Shown piece by piece: positions 1 through 10,632 of a stretch of 64,000 bases of DNA; positions within the stretch are counted from its first letter, which is position 1; every line of letters begins with the position of its first letter. The position numbers and the translations under genes are program-made. The notes under the pieces are model-generated. The model had not been told where the DNA came from. It saw only the letters and a program-made list of their open reading frames with translations, and ran no database searches. This DNA is from Anaerolineae bacterium (lineage in GTDB: Bacteria; Chloroflexota; Anaerolineae; Caldilineales; Caldilineaceae). The stretch spans positions 28,889 through 92,888 of the forward strand of contig JAUIHI010000027.1 of NCBI GenBank assembly GCA_030432295.1, read 5' to 3'.

Positions 1-2
1 GC

Positions 3-350
3 GCAATGATGCTGATGAGCGGGCTGATGACAGTGATCTTTTTCTATCTATACTTTGTGACTGTGGCGCTGGTGCTGGACAATTTGGGCGTGCGGGCCGC
101 GGTGATGCGTAGTATTGTGCTGGTACGCAACAACTTTTGGAGCACTCTCGGCTTTTTTTTGCTGACCAACCTGATCTCCGTGGGGATTACCCTGCTACTG
201 CGGGATATCGCAACGATGGGCCTGGCTGGTCTGGTAGGAAGCGCACTGGTCAACGCTTTTGTGGGCACTGGTCTGGCCGTGGCGCTGCTTATCTTCTATC
301 GCACCCGACTGATTGTGACAGCGGAGAAAGTGCAGGGCCAAAAGGCATAG
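3..350 (+). CDS. C-terminal part of a multi-spanning membrane protein (5' truncated)
   Basis: The frame is open from the left edge, so the true start lies outside the window. The visible 115 residues contain three hydrophobic stretches (about residues 5-25, 48-66 and 76-100) and a short basic C-terminus, so it is an integral membrane protein. The layout resembles the C-terminal part of glycerophosphodiester-phosphodiesterase-type or DUF975-like membrane domains, but no diagnostic motif is visible and I assign no function. The next gene, gyrB, starts about 110 bp downstream on the same strand. Confidence 0.6.
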   Translation, partial: AMMLMSGLMTVIFFYLYFVTVALVLDNLGVRAAVMRSIVLVRNNFWSTLGFFLLTNLISVGITLLLRDIATMGLAGLVGSALVNAFVGTGLAVALLIFYRTRLIVTAEKVQGQKA

Positions 351-361
351 CCTGCACGTAG

Positions 362-2413
<2,052 letters not shown>

Positions 2414-2418
2414 GAAGG

Positions 2419-2488
2419 GCGGACGCAGATTTTCATGATTTTAATTGATCTGCGCAGATCAATTAAAATCATGAAAATCTGCGTCCGC
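2419..2488. repeat. Perfect 70-bp palindrome (CAGATTTTCATGATT family)
   Basis: Two 35-base arms (2419-2453 and 2454-2488) are exact reverse complements with no loop. The core CAGATTTTCATGATT and centre GATCTGCGCAGATC recur in the 72-bp palindrome at 58,007. It lies between gyrB and the MazG-like gene, is followed by CTCTTTTATTT, and could serve as a terminator. Arm length and recurrence suggest a dispersed palindromic element. Confidence 0.9.
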
Positions 2489-2520
2489 TCTTTTATTTGC
2501 ATCAGAAAGAACGGTTGTCG

Positions 2521-2859
2521 ATGGACAAGACGAGTTTCAATATCTACCAGCAGCAGTCCCGCAAGACCTGGAATCTGGTGCATACAGACCACGCGATTGT
2601 CTATCCCACCCTCGGCCTGGTCAACGAAGCCGGGGAAGTAGCCGGAAAAGTCAAGAAGATTTTTCGGGATAAAGGCGGGCAGATCGGGGAGGCGGAGCGT
2701 CAGGCGCTCAAGGGTGAACTAGGCGATGTGCTCTGGTATCTGACCCAAATCTGCACAGAACTGGACCTGACTCTGGAAGAAGTGGCCGCCTACAACCTGG
2801 AAAAGCTCTTTGATCGTCTGGAGCGGGGCGTCATCCGGGGTGATGGGGATGTGAGATAG
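2521..2859 (+). CDS. MazG-like nucleotide pyrophosphohydrolase
   Basis: A small all-alpha NTP pyrophosphohydrolase of about 112 residues. The MazG metal-binding pattern is visible: EAGEVAGK near residue 41 and ELGDVLWYL near residue 71, supplying the EExxE...ExxD acidic residues that bind Mg2+. Such proteins hydrolyse (d)NTPs to monophosphates for house-cleaning or to lower ppGpp; the substrate cannot be read from sequence. The ATG at 2521 puts the conserved domain at the N-terminus; a TTG at 2497 would add eight residues overlapping the palindrome edge. It is convergent with rpoD, with a strong hairpin between. Confidence 0.8.
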   Translation: MDKTSFNIYQQQSRKTWNLVHTDHAIVYPTLGLVNEAGEVAGKVKKIFRDKGGQIGEAERQALKGELGDVLWYLTQICTELDLTLEEVAAYNLEKLFDRLERGVIRGDGDVR

Positions 2860-2911
2860 TAAGCGGGACGCAGATTTTCCTGATTTGGATTGATCTGCGC
2901 TGATTTGCATA

Positions 2912-2962
2912 GCAGATAAAAGAGCGGGACGGTCATTTCGACCGTCCCGCTCTTTTATCTGC
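2912..2962. terminator. Bidirectional intrinsic terminator between MazG-like gene and rpoD
   Basis: Perfect 23-bp stem (2912-2934 with 2940-2962) and five-base loop ATTTC. AAAAGAG and CTCTTTT lie at the stem base, so both strands carry a T-rich tail. It sits between convergent genes, embedded in copies of the CAGATTT repeat (2864-2905, 2963-2995). Confidence 0.8.
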
Positions 2963-2999
2963 GTAAATCTGTCTGTTTCTGCGTACTCTGCGTCCCGGC

Positions 3000-4283
<1,284 letters not shown>

Positions 4284-4433
4284 CGGCATACCCTCCCTGT
4301 CCGGGCGGCTGATCTGGTGAACATAAGGGGGTGTCGATGGACACCAAAACCAGATCAGTCGCGTAAAATGGTAACTTGATATTCTACAATAATTTTGTCA
4401 ACAACTGGGTAATCAATTTCACAATTTCGATTT

Positions 4434-5375
4434 CTATACCGCTTCCTTCATATCCCAGATTTTCCCCTGCCGTGCATAGCGTCGGCCACAGGAACCACAG
4501 ACCACTTCGTTTTCCCCGTCCCATTCCATCTGGGAGGTATTACAATGGGGACAGCGCAACAGCCCCGGAACATCCGCCGCCCCTGTGGAAGGCGATTGGG
4601 GTGCTCCGTTGCCGGGAGCGCTGGCTTGCACAAAGACACTGGGCGCAACCGGAAAGCGTCCGCTCAATCCGAAAAAGGGCTGCTCGATCCCCACCAGGCG
4701 CTTTTCGGAAATCCGCTCTTTCAAAACAGGCAGGCGAAAATGGGAGACGCCAAATTGTCGTCTGATTTCCAGCCCGGCCTGCCCCATCCGCTCTGTCATC
4801 CAATCCGGGTGAAAGTCGTAGTTGAGTTTCACGAACTCCACCGGCTCGGCGGCAAAGGGTGACCACTTCTGGCGACCCAGCAGCCAGCGAGCCATCGCCT
4901 TCAAATTGCGTTTGTTGGCATATTCCAGCACAGCCACACTTTGGCTGTGCAACACCCGACGCAACTGGCCCAGTGCCTGGGGCACATCGGCCAAGTGGTG
5001 CATCACCCGCACCATCACCAGCGTATCCAGCACGCCGTCGGCCAGGGGCAATTTGTAGACATTCCCTGCCACAAAGACAAATCGGGGATCATCCCCCCAG
5101 CGGGCAACTGCCTCTTGCAGCAGAGTTCTGCTATAATCAAAGAGAACAATCTGCTCGTAGCCCAGATACATATCGGCCAATCGTCCGAAGCCAGCGCCAA
5201 TTTCAGCAATGCGACGGCCTTTGGCTGGCAGCAGTTGAGAGAGAGCCGCCCGTTCTACGGCGTCTTCATATTCCCGACCCTGGCCTACCCAAAAATCCGT
5301 GCGGTAACCACTGCCTTCGTAATCAATAACCGGTATTCCGTTGCTGTCATTCAATTCGGTCTGTCCTGCAATCAT
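4434..5375 (-). CDS. Class I SAM methyltransferase with C-terminal zinc-ribbon
   Basis: A Rossmann-fold methyltransferase of about 313 residues. The SAM-binding motif I (IAEIGAGFGRLADMY) is near residue 56, the acidic end of strand 2 is FDYS, and MVRVMHHLADVP is the post-motif typical of Methyltransf_11. The last 40 residues carry two Cys pairs (CPHC and CGSCG), a Trm112-like zinc ribbon. The acceptor is unknown; UbiE-like small-molecule methylation or natural-product modification are both possible. The start is the ATG at 5375; an in-frame TTG at 5399 is less likely. It is transcribed away from the parS region. Confidence 0.8.
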   Translation of the reverse strand: MIAGQTELNDSNGIPVIDYEGSGYRTDFWVGQGREYEDAVERAALSQLLPAKGRRIAEIGAGFGRLADMYLGYEQIVLFDYSRTLLQEAVARWGDDPRFVFVAGNVYKLPLADGVLDTLVMVRVMHHLADVPQALGQLRRVLHSQSVAVLEYANKRNLKAMARWLLGRQKWSPFAAEPVEFVKLNYDFHPDWMTERMGQAGLEIRRQFGVSHFRLPVLKERISEKRLVGIEQPFFGLSGRFPVAPSVFVQASAPGNGAPQSPSTGAADVPGLLRCPHCNTSQMEWDGENEVVCGSCGRRYARQGKIWDMKEAV

Positions 5376-5453
5376 AATTTTGGATCCCAGCAGAATCAAT
5401 GGGAAATCTGCATCTCTTTTTGATGCACTGGTTTCTGTGTAATTGCTCTTCTA

Positions 5454-5469
5454 TGTTTCACGTGAAACA
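5454..5469. promoter_or_regulatory. parS centromere site (ParB binding)
   Basis: The 16-mer TGTTTCACGTGAAACA matches the universal chromosomal parS consensus exactly and is fully palindromic. It lies between two divergent genes. ParB spreads from such sites and recruits SMC; parS sites usually lie in the origin-proximal part of bacterial chromosomes. Confidence 0.92.
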
Positions 5470-5603
5470 ATTGCCCAAGGATACGCCGGGTCCTCGCATT
5501 AAAAAATGCGAGAGAAAAGCTTTCTCCTCGCATTTAGAACAGTATAGCACGCTCCTAAACCGATTTCAATACCCAATTTGCGCTTTTTTGCACGAATATA
5601 AAA

Positions 5604-5635
5604 GAAGTTCGACTTTTTCCGAAAAGTCGAACTTC
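5604..5635. repeat. Hairpin repeat (GTTCGACTTTT family) before thiolase gene
   Basis: A 14-bp perfect stem (5604-5617 with 5622-5635), loop TCCG. A close relative sits at 27,622-27,659. It ends nine bases before the thiolase ribosome binding site, so it would lie in that gene's leader or act as an upstream terminator. Confidence 0.7.
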
Positions 5636-5654
5636 TCGATTCCAGGAGGCTCCT

Positions 5655-6791
5655 ATGCGAGAGGCTGTGATCGTCGAAGCAGTGCGTACACCCGCCGGCA
5701 AATTTCGGGGTTCGCTCAGCACAATTGAACCCATCTCCCTGGCTGCGCTGGTTCTCAGAGAAGTCGTGGATCGGGCTGGGATCGGCCCGGCAGCGGTGGA
5801 CGATGTAATTATGGGCTGTGTTACCCAGACCGGCGAGCAGGGGGCCAATATCGGGCGATTGGCCGCGCTCTACGCCGGTTTTCCCGTGGATGTGGCGGCG
5901 GTCAGCATCAACCGGATGTGCGGCTCCAGCCAGCAGGCCATCCACTTTGCAAGCCAGTCGATTGTGGCGGGGGATGCGGATGTGGTCATCGCCGCCGGGG
6001 TGGAGTCGATGAGCCGGGTGGCGATGGGCAGCGATTATCCATCCCGATTTCCCGAAAACCCGCCCTATCCATTGCTGCACCAGGGCGAATCAGCAGAACT
6101 GATTGCCCGAAAGTGGGGTTTCAGCCGGGAAGCACTGGACGAATACAGCTACCACAGCCACGTGAAGGCTGCCGCGGCCACGAAAGCCGGTCACTTTCAG
6201 CGCGAAATCCTGCCCGTCGCCGTCGGACAAAACGGCGACAGCCGCGTGCTTGACTACGACGAGGGCATTCGCTTCGAGCCAAATCTGGCAAAAATGGCTG
6301 CGCTCAAGCCAGCTTTCCGGGAAGATGGGGTAATCACAGCGGGCAACGCCAGCCAGATCAGCGACGGCGCGGCCGCTGTGCTGGTGATGGAACGCAGCAA
6401 AGCCGAATCTCTGGGTTTGAAGGCCCGCGCCCGCTTCCTCAGCCGGGTGGCCGTGGGCAGCGACCCGGAACTGATGCTCACCGGGCCGATTGCCGCCACC
6501 GAAAAGGCGCTGAAGCGGGCCGGTCTCTCTATCGGCCAGATGGATGTGATCGAAATCAACGAAGCCTTTGCTCCGGTAGTCCTGGCCTGGGCCGCGGAGA
6601 TCGAGCCGCCGCTGGAACGGGTCAATCCCAACGGGGGCGCGATTGCATTGGGCCACCCTCTGGGCGCGACTGGGGCAAAGCTGATGACGTCACTGCTCCA
6701 CGAACTGGAACGCACGGGTGGGCGCTATGGCTTGCAAACGATGTGCATCGGCCACGGCCAGGCTACCGCCACAATTATCGAACGGCTTTGA
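5655..6791 (+). CDS. Acetyl-CoA acetyltransferase (thiolase)
   Basis: A thiolase-fold enzyme of 378 residues, normal family length, catalysing thiolytic cleavage of 3-ketoacyl-CoA or the reverse Claisen condensation. The nucleophilic Cys is C89 (NRMCGSSQQ). The NEAFAP motif, GGAIALGHPLGATGAK with H334, and the second active-site Cys C364 (CIGHGQATA) are all present. Having GHG where biosynthetic thiolases usually have GGG points to a divergent FadA/steroid-type member. GGAGG precedes the ATG by six bases. It stands alone between parS and the arginine block, so its pathway (fatty-acid oxidation or polyhydroxyalkanoate supply) is not shown by context. Confidence 0.9.
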   Translation: MREAVIVEAVRTPAGKFRGSLSTIEPISLAALVLREVVDRAGIGPAAVDDVIMGCVTQTGEQGANIGRLAALYAGFPVDVAAVSINRMCGSSQQAIHFASQSIVAGDADVVIAAGVESMSRVAMGSDYPSRFPENPPYPLLHQGESAELIARKWGFSREALDEYSYHSHVKAAAATKAGHFQREILPVAVGQNGDSRVLDYDEGIRFEPNLAKMAALKPAFREDGVITAGNASQISDGAAAVLVMERSKAESLGLKARARFLSRVAVGSDPELMLTGPIAATEKALKRAGLSIGQMDVIEINEAFAPVVLAWAAEIEPPLERVNPNGGAIALGHPLGATGAKLMTSLLHELERTGGRYGLQTMCIGHGQATATIIERL

Positions 6792-6805
6792 AACAGCTTT
6801 GAGCC

Positions 6806-6882
6806 ACAAAGAAACGAAGGCGCAATGGAAAAGCAATTCTCCTCCTTCTCTTCTTCGTGCTTTTGGCTCTTTGCGGTTGTTT
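6806..6882. repeat. Degenerate ACAAAG/GCAAAG-type inverted repeat
   Basis: A purine-rich stretch beginning GAGCCACAAAGAAACGAAGG is mirrored by CTTCTTCGTGC...GGCTCTTTGCGG. The same ACAAAGGCACAAAG theme recurs at 11,839-11,889 and inside the DUF1537 kinase gene near 28,737. Confidence 0.5.
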
Positions 6883-6898
6883 TCGCCGTTTTGCGCTT

Positions 6899-6927
6899 TT
6901 GACAGTCTGCCGGTGCCGTGCTAGACT
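6899..6927 (+). promoter_or_regulatory. Sigma-70 promoter for leader RNA / paiB-arg block
   Basis: TTGACA at 6899-6904, a 17-bp spacer, and TAGACT at 6922-6927. Transcription would start near 6934, about 210 bases ahead of the first start codon. Confidence 0.65.
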
Positions 6928-6933
6928 TGCACA

Positions 6934-7111
6934 ATCTTGCCCAATCATTCGACGATTTTGACCGATGGCAAACCAAAAGATGAATTGTACCTACTTTTTG
7001 AGGAAAAGCCCTGAGCAGTAGCCAGACAGTGTCTGGACCTTTGCGCGTGGGCAGGGTGCAAGTCTTTCACCCCAGCTATGCAAGGCTCTCCGGACGGAGA
7101 GCCTTTTTTTG
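6934..7111 (+). ncRNA. Possible structured leader or small RNA ending in an intrinsic terminator
   Basis: Between the promoter and a terminator (stem 7082-7092/7095-7105, T-run 7104-7110) lies about 150 bases of unexplained sequence. It contains a hairpin CCAGAC-AGT-GTCTGG (7022-7036) and two mutually exclusive pairings: GCCCTG with CAGGGT, or GGGTG with CACCC. Such alternative pairing before a terminator and an operon start is typical of riboswitches or attenuators. I do not recognise a known riboswitch class. It could also be an independent small RNA. Confidence 0.4.
7082..7111 (+). terminator. Intrinsic terminator upstream of paiB-like gene
   Basis: A GC-rich stem AAGGCTCTC/GAGAGCCTT is followed by seven T residues. 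It lies 36 bases upstream of the next start codon, so expression of that operon needs read-through or a second promoter. A DnaA-box-like TGTGGATAA follows at 7127-7135. Confidence 0.8.
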
Positions 7112-7146
7112 TTGTCACCAATTTTTTGTGGATAAAAGCGCCAAAA

Positions 7147-7803
7147 ATGTACGTTCCATCGGTCAATCGGGAAGAAAATATTGCCGTCCTGCACCAGATG
7201 ATGCGGACCAACAGCTTCGCTACCCTCGTTACCAGCGACCCTACTGTCAACGGTGGCGCGCCGGTGGCCACCCATCTGCCTGTACTGCTGCGACCGGAAG
7301 AGGGCAACTGTGGGGTGCTGGCTGCCCATCTGGCCCGGGCCAACAGCCAATGGCGACACTTTCAGCCAGGGCGGGAGGTGCTGGTCATCTTTCAGGATGC
7401 CCACGCCTACGTTTCGCCCTCCTACTACACCCCCGGTTTCAGCGTGCCCACCTGGAATTACAGCGCGGTCCACGCCTACGGCACCCCGCAGATTGTGGAG
7501 GAACCCGCTGCTGCGATGGGGATGCTGGACGAACTGGTGGCGGTCTACGAGCAGCCCCGGCCCGCTCCCTACACGACTGATTGGGATGACGAGCGGGCCG
7601 TCAAAATGACCGGAGCGATTGTGGCTTTTACAATTGAGATCACCCGGCTGGAGGGCAAGCGCAAACTGAGCCAGAACCGCACGCTGGCCGACCGGCAGGG
7701 AGTGATTGACGCATTGCAGTGCGGGAACCCGGACGAACGAAAAGTCGCTGAGACAATGGCGGCAGACCTGGCAAAACTTCAGGAGGCACAATTAAATGTA
7801 TAA
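7147..7803 (+). CDS. PaiB-family FMN-binding split-barrel protein
   Basis: About 218 residues. The N-terminus MYVPSVNREEN, the HLPVLL segment, the central SPSYYTPGFSVPTWNYSAVHAYG block and the C-terminal KLSQN motif are all hallmarks of the PaiB/FMN_bind_2 family. B. subtilis PaiB was described as a regulator of sporulation and protease genes, but most members are probably flavin-dependent enzymes or FMN-binding proteins. The ATG at 7147 starts exactly at the conserved N-terminus; the frame continues upstream only through the terminator hairpin. Its last codons overlap the argC start by eight bases, so the two are translationally coupled. Confidence 0.85.
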   Translation: MYVPSVNREENIAVLHQMMRTNSFATLVTSDPTVNGGAPVATHLPVLLRPEEGNCGVLAAHLARANSQWRHFQPGREVLVIFQDAHAYVSPSYYTPGFSVPTWNYSAVHAYGTPQIVEEPAAAMGMLDELVAVYEQPRPAPYTTDWDDERAVKMTGAIVAFTIEITRLEGKRKLSQNRTLADRQGVIDALQCGNPDERKVAETMAADLAKLQEAQLNV

Positions 7804-8830
7804 AGCAGGCATTGCCGGCGCGTCCGGCTACACAGGCTACGAATTGCTCAAACTGATCCACCGCCATCCCCAATTGGAGGTGGGCTGGTTGACCAGCGAG
7901 AGCAGCGCGGGCGGCGTTTTCAGCGATCTCTACCCGGTGGACTGGGACTACCCGCTGATTTCACTGGAAGATGCCCTGGCCCGGGTGAATGAGGTGGATG
8001 TGGTCTTCCTCTGCCTGCCCCACGCGGCGTCGATGGAGGCAGTCAAATCCTTCTACGACACGGGCATTCTTGCCATCGACCTCAGCGCCGACTTCCGCCT
8101 GGCCGATCCGGCTGTCTACACCCGCTGGTATGGGCTGGAGCACACGGCCCAGGAGCTTTTGCAGGTGGCCCGCTACGGTCTCTGCGAACTCTACCGGGAG
8201 AATATCCGGGGCGGACAACTGATCGCTGTGCCCGGCTGCTACCCGACGAGCGTCAATTTGGGGCTGTATCCTCTGGCAAAAGCTGGCTGGCTGGGGGAGC
8301 GGGTGATTGTGGATTCCAAAAGCGGTGTTTCCGGTGCGGGCCGCAAACCGAAGCTGAACTATCACTTCACCGAAGCCAATGAAAATATCACCCCCTACAG
8401 TGTAGGCTATCGCCACCGCCACGTGGCCGAGATGGAGCAGGTGCTCAACAACGTCAACGGCAAGCAGCACAACACCCGCTTCACTTTTACGCCCCATCTG
8501 CTTCCGGTGAATCGGGGCATTCTCAGTACAATATATGTGGACGTGCCCGCGGGTGTCACCGAGGCAGAGATTCGGGGACTCTACGCCGAAAGTTACGACG
8601 GCGAACCCTTTATCCATCTGATTCCAGCGGGGCAGCAGGCCAGCCTTTCCCATACGGTCAATACCAACCGCTGCGCCATCGCTATCACGCCTGTAGACCC
8701 GTCCCAGCCCAACGGCACGGAGTATATCGTCACGGCCAGCCTGGACAATCTGATCAAAGGGGCCAGTGGCCAGGCGTTGCAGAATTTCAATATCATCAAA
8801 GGTCTGGACGAGACCGCCGGACTGCTATAG
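7796..8830 (+). CDS. argC: N-acetyl-gamma-glutamyl-phosphate reductase
   Basis: Third step of arginine synthesis: NADPH-dependent reduction of N-acetylglutamyl phosphate to the semialdehyde. The N-terminal Rossmann motif is GIAGASGYTGYELLKL, the catalytic Cys is C148 in PGCYPTS, and SKSGVSGAGRKP is the family signature. Length (344 residues) is normal. ArgC and LysY of the LysW lysine route are homologous; no lysW is visible here, so arginine is preferred. It is coupled to the preceding paiB-like gene and followed by the rRNA methyltransferase, argB and argD. Confidence 0.93.
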   Translation: MYKAGIAGASGYTGYELLKLIHRHPQLEVGWLTSESSAGGVFSDLYPVDWDYPLISLEDALARVNEVDVVFLCLPHAASMEAVKSFYDTGILAIDLSADFRLADPAVYTRWYGLEHTAQELLQVARYGLCELYRENIRGGQLIAVPGCYPTSVNLGLYPLAKAGWLGERVIVDSKSGVSGAGRKPKLNYHFTEANENITPYSVGYRHRHVAEMEQVLNNVNGKQHNTRFTFTPHLLPVNRGILSTIYVDVPAGVTEAEIRGLYAESYDGEPFIHLIPAGQQASLSHTVNTNRCAIAITPVDPSQPNGTEYIVTASLDNLIKGASGQALQNFNIIKGLDETAGLL

Positions 8831-8875
8831 GAATGGGACACGGATTTTCACGGATGAACACAGATTGACACAGAT
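8829..8875. repeat. CACGGAT/CACAGAT repeat overlapping a gene start
   Basis: The stretch GGGACACGGATTTTCACGGA followed by TGAACACAGATTGACACAGA belongs to the CAGATTT repeat family. It begins at the argC stop and supplies the probable start codon of the next gene. Confidence 0.7.
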
Positions 8876-9617
8876 ATTTCTGGAGGGTCAGGTTTCGGTG
8901 GCTGCGGCGTTACAGTCGCCCTATCGGGACGTGCAGGTGGTCTATGTGCGGGCAGACCGGAATGATCGTGCACTGCGCTGGCTGGAACACCGGGCGCGGG
9001 AAGCCGCTGTTCCCATCGAGCGCAAGTCGGGTGAAGAGATCGACGCCCTGGCTGAAGGTGACAGCCACGGCGGGGTGGTGGCGCTGGTGGGCGAGCGGCG
9101 CACAGTTGAGATGTCCGATCTGCTGCCTACTGATCGACCGGCCTTTGTGGTGATGCTGGACGGGATTGAAGACCCTTTCAACTTTGGGCAAGCCGTACGC
9201 TCGCTCTATGCCTGTGGTGCGGATGGCCTGGTGCTGCGTCCCCGCAACTGGCTGAGTGCGGCGGCGACGGTGGCCCGCTCCTCGGCTGGTGCGTCGGAAC
9301 TGATCCCCACCGCGATTGCGGAGAGCGCGGAGGAGGCTGCCACCTTTTTTCAGCGCAAAGGGCTGACGGTTGCCTGCGCCGCAGAGGAAGAATCGGTGTC
9401 AATCGATCGGGCTGACCTGACCCGCCCTCTCTTTTTGCTCATCGGCGGGGAAAAACGGGGCATCACCCGCTCCTTTTTGCGCCAGACAGACTTGCGCCTG
9501 GAAATCCCCTATGCCCGGGCGTTTCGTCAATCTCTGGGCGTGACCGCAGCAGCGGCGATTTTGGGCTACGAAGTGATGCGGCAGCGGGGGCAAGGCGATG
9601 AAGAGATGACAAGATGA
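8865..9617 (+). CDS. TrmH/SpoU-family RNA 2'-O-ribose methyltransferase
   Basis: A SPOUT (alpha/beta-knot) methyltransferase of about 250 residues that 2'-O-methylates rRNA or tRNA. The N-terminal substrate-binding part begins with the usual LEGxxSVxAAL. SpoU motif 1 is GIEDPFNFGQAVRSLYACGA, motif 2 contains GGEKRGI, and motif 3 is IPYARAFRQSLGVTAAAAI, where the family usually has SLN; the Gly replaces that Asn. The TTG at 8865 is the last start codon before the conserved LEG; it lies inside an intergenic repeat, so the repeat seems to have been recruited as the gene's 5' end. Its place inside the arginine block looks incidental. Confidence 0.85.
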   Translation: MTQIFLEGQVSVAAALQSPYRDVQVVYVRADRNDRALRWLEHRAREAAVPIERKSGEEIDALAEGDSHGGVVALVGERRTVEMSDLLPTDRPAFVVMLDGIEDPFNFGQAVRSLYACGADGLVLRPRNWLSAAATVARSSAGASELIPTAIAESAEEAATFFQRKGLTVACAAEEESVSIDRADLTRPLFLLIGGEKRGITRSFLRQTDLRLEIPYARAFRQSLGVTAAAAILGYEVMRQRGQGDEEMTR

Positions 9618-9719
9618 CAAAAGAAAAGGACGATGCGTGCTCGCCACTTGCAACCAGTGCTCACCGGTTCGCTTTCTGCGTGTAACTGTCCATTTTCGTA
9701 GATGAAGGAATGATTTTAG

Positions 9720-10544
9720 ATGACTGAACAGCAGAATACTCAAACATTTGAAATACCAGCCGTCGCCGACGACCGCTACGTCGTCGTGCTGAAAATCGGC
9801 GGCAACGAACTAGACGACGAAGCCTTTTTGTATGGGCTGGCGAAGGCTGTGCAATCCCTCAAAGAGGGGGGCAAGCAGCCGGTGATTGTCCACGGCGGCG
9901 GCAAGGCCATCGCCGAAATGCAGGCCAAATTGGGGCTAAAAACTGAATTCCTCGACGGTCTGCGTATCACCAGCGACGCGGATGTGGATGTGGTGGAGAT
10001 GATTTTGAGCGGGCTGATGAACAAACGCATCGTGCGCGCGCTCATCAACCAGGACATCCAGGCCGCGGGTATCAGCGGTGTGGACAACGGAACCGTCTAC
10101 GTGGAAAAGATGTGGCATCCCGCCGGTGATCTGGGCCGGGTAGGCGAAGTCCAGGATGTGGACCTGCGTCTGATCAAAGCCCTCTTCGCCGCCGACATTG
10201 TACCGGTGATCAGCCCGGTCAGCTTTGGGGCATTCGATGCCAAGAGCTACAACGTCAACGCCGATCACGTGGCCGCTGCGGTGGCGGCCAAACTGGGCGC
10301 AATCCGCCTCGTCTTTGTGAGCAACGTGCCCGGCGTCCTCATCGCCGACCGGGTGATTCGGGCCGTCACCGCGGATCAGGCCGAGGCGTGGATCGCCGAC
10401 GGCAATATCTTCGGCGGGATGGTTCCCAAAGTCAGGAGTGCCATTGAAGCGGTCAGGAATGGCGTGGCCCAGGCGGTGATTACAAACATTGCCGGGGTGC
10501 AGGAGGAGAGCGGGACTGGAATTATTGGGGGGAAGGGTTTTTGA
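9720..10544 (+). CDS. argB: Acetylglutamate kinase
   Basis: Amino-acid kinase that phosphorylates N-acetylglutamate. Visible motifs are LKIGGNELDD (phosphate loop), VIVHGGGKAI, the substrate segment LDGLRITSDADVDVVEMILSG and the ATP-site segment NVNADHVAAAVAAKLGA. Length 274 is normal. It reads SGVDNG where many ArgB have SGKDG. The related LysZ acts on LysW-linked aminoadipate, so specificity is not absolutely fixed, but adjacent argC, argD and carA with no lysW favour arginine. The first 17 residues form a non-conserved extension. Confidence 0.9.
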   Translation: MTEQQNTQTFEIPAVADDRYVVVLKIGGNELDDEAFLYGLAKAVQSLKEGGKQPVIVHGGGKAIAEMQAKLGLKTEFLDGLRITSDADVDVVEMILSGLMNKRIVRALINQDIQAAGISGVDNGTVYVEKMWHPAGDLGRVGEVQDVDLRLIKALFAADIVPVISPVSFGAFDAKSYNVNADHVAAAVAAKLGAIRLVFVSNVPGVLIADRVIRAVTADQAEAWIADGNIFGGMVPKVRSAIEAVRNGVAQAVITNIAGVQEESGTGIIGGKGF

Positions 10545-10632
10545 GTGGATGATTAGCTAATTGGGCGACTTGCACACAAGCGAATTACCCAATCAACCAA
10601 TCACCGAATCAACCACAAAGGAGAAGAGATAC

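Noticed and set aside
7022..7105. TPP, cobalamin, FMN, SAM or purine riboswitch in the paiB leader
   Set aside because: None of the conserved cores of these classes could be found by eye in the leader; only the generic hairpin plus terminator layout is present.
7127..7135. DnaA box as part of an origin at 7.1 kb
   Set aside because: A single TGTGGATAA without an adjacent AT-rich stretch or further boxes is weak evidence; the cluster at 13.8 kb is stronger.
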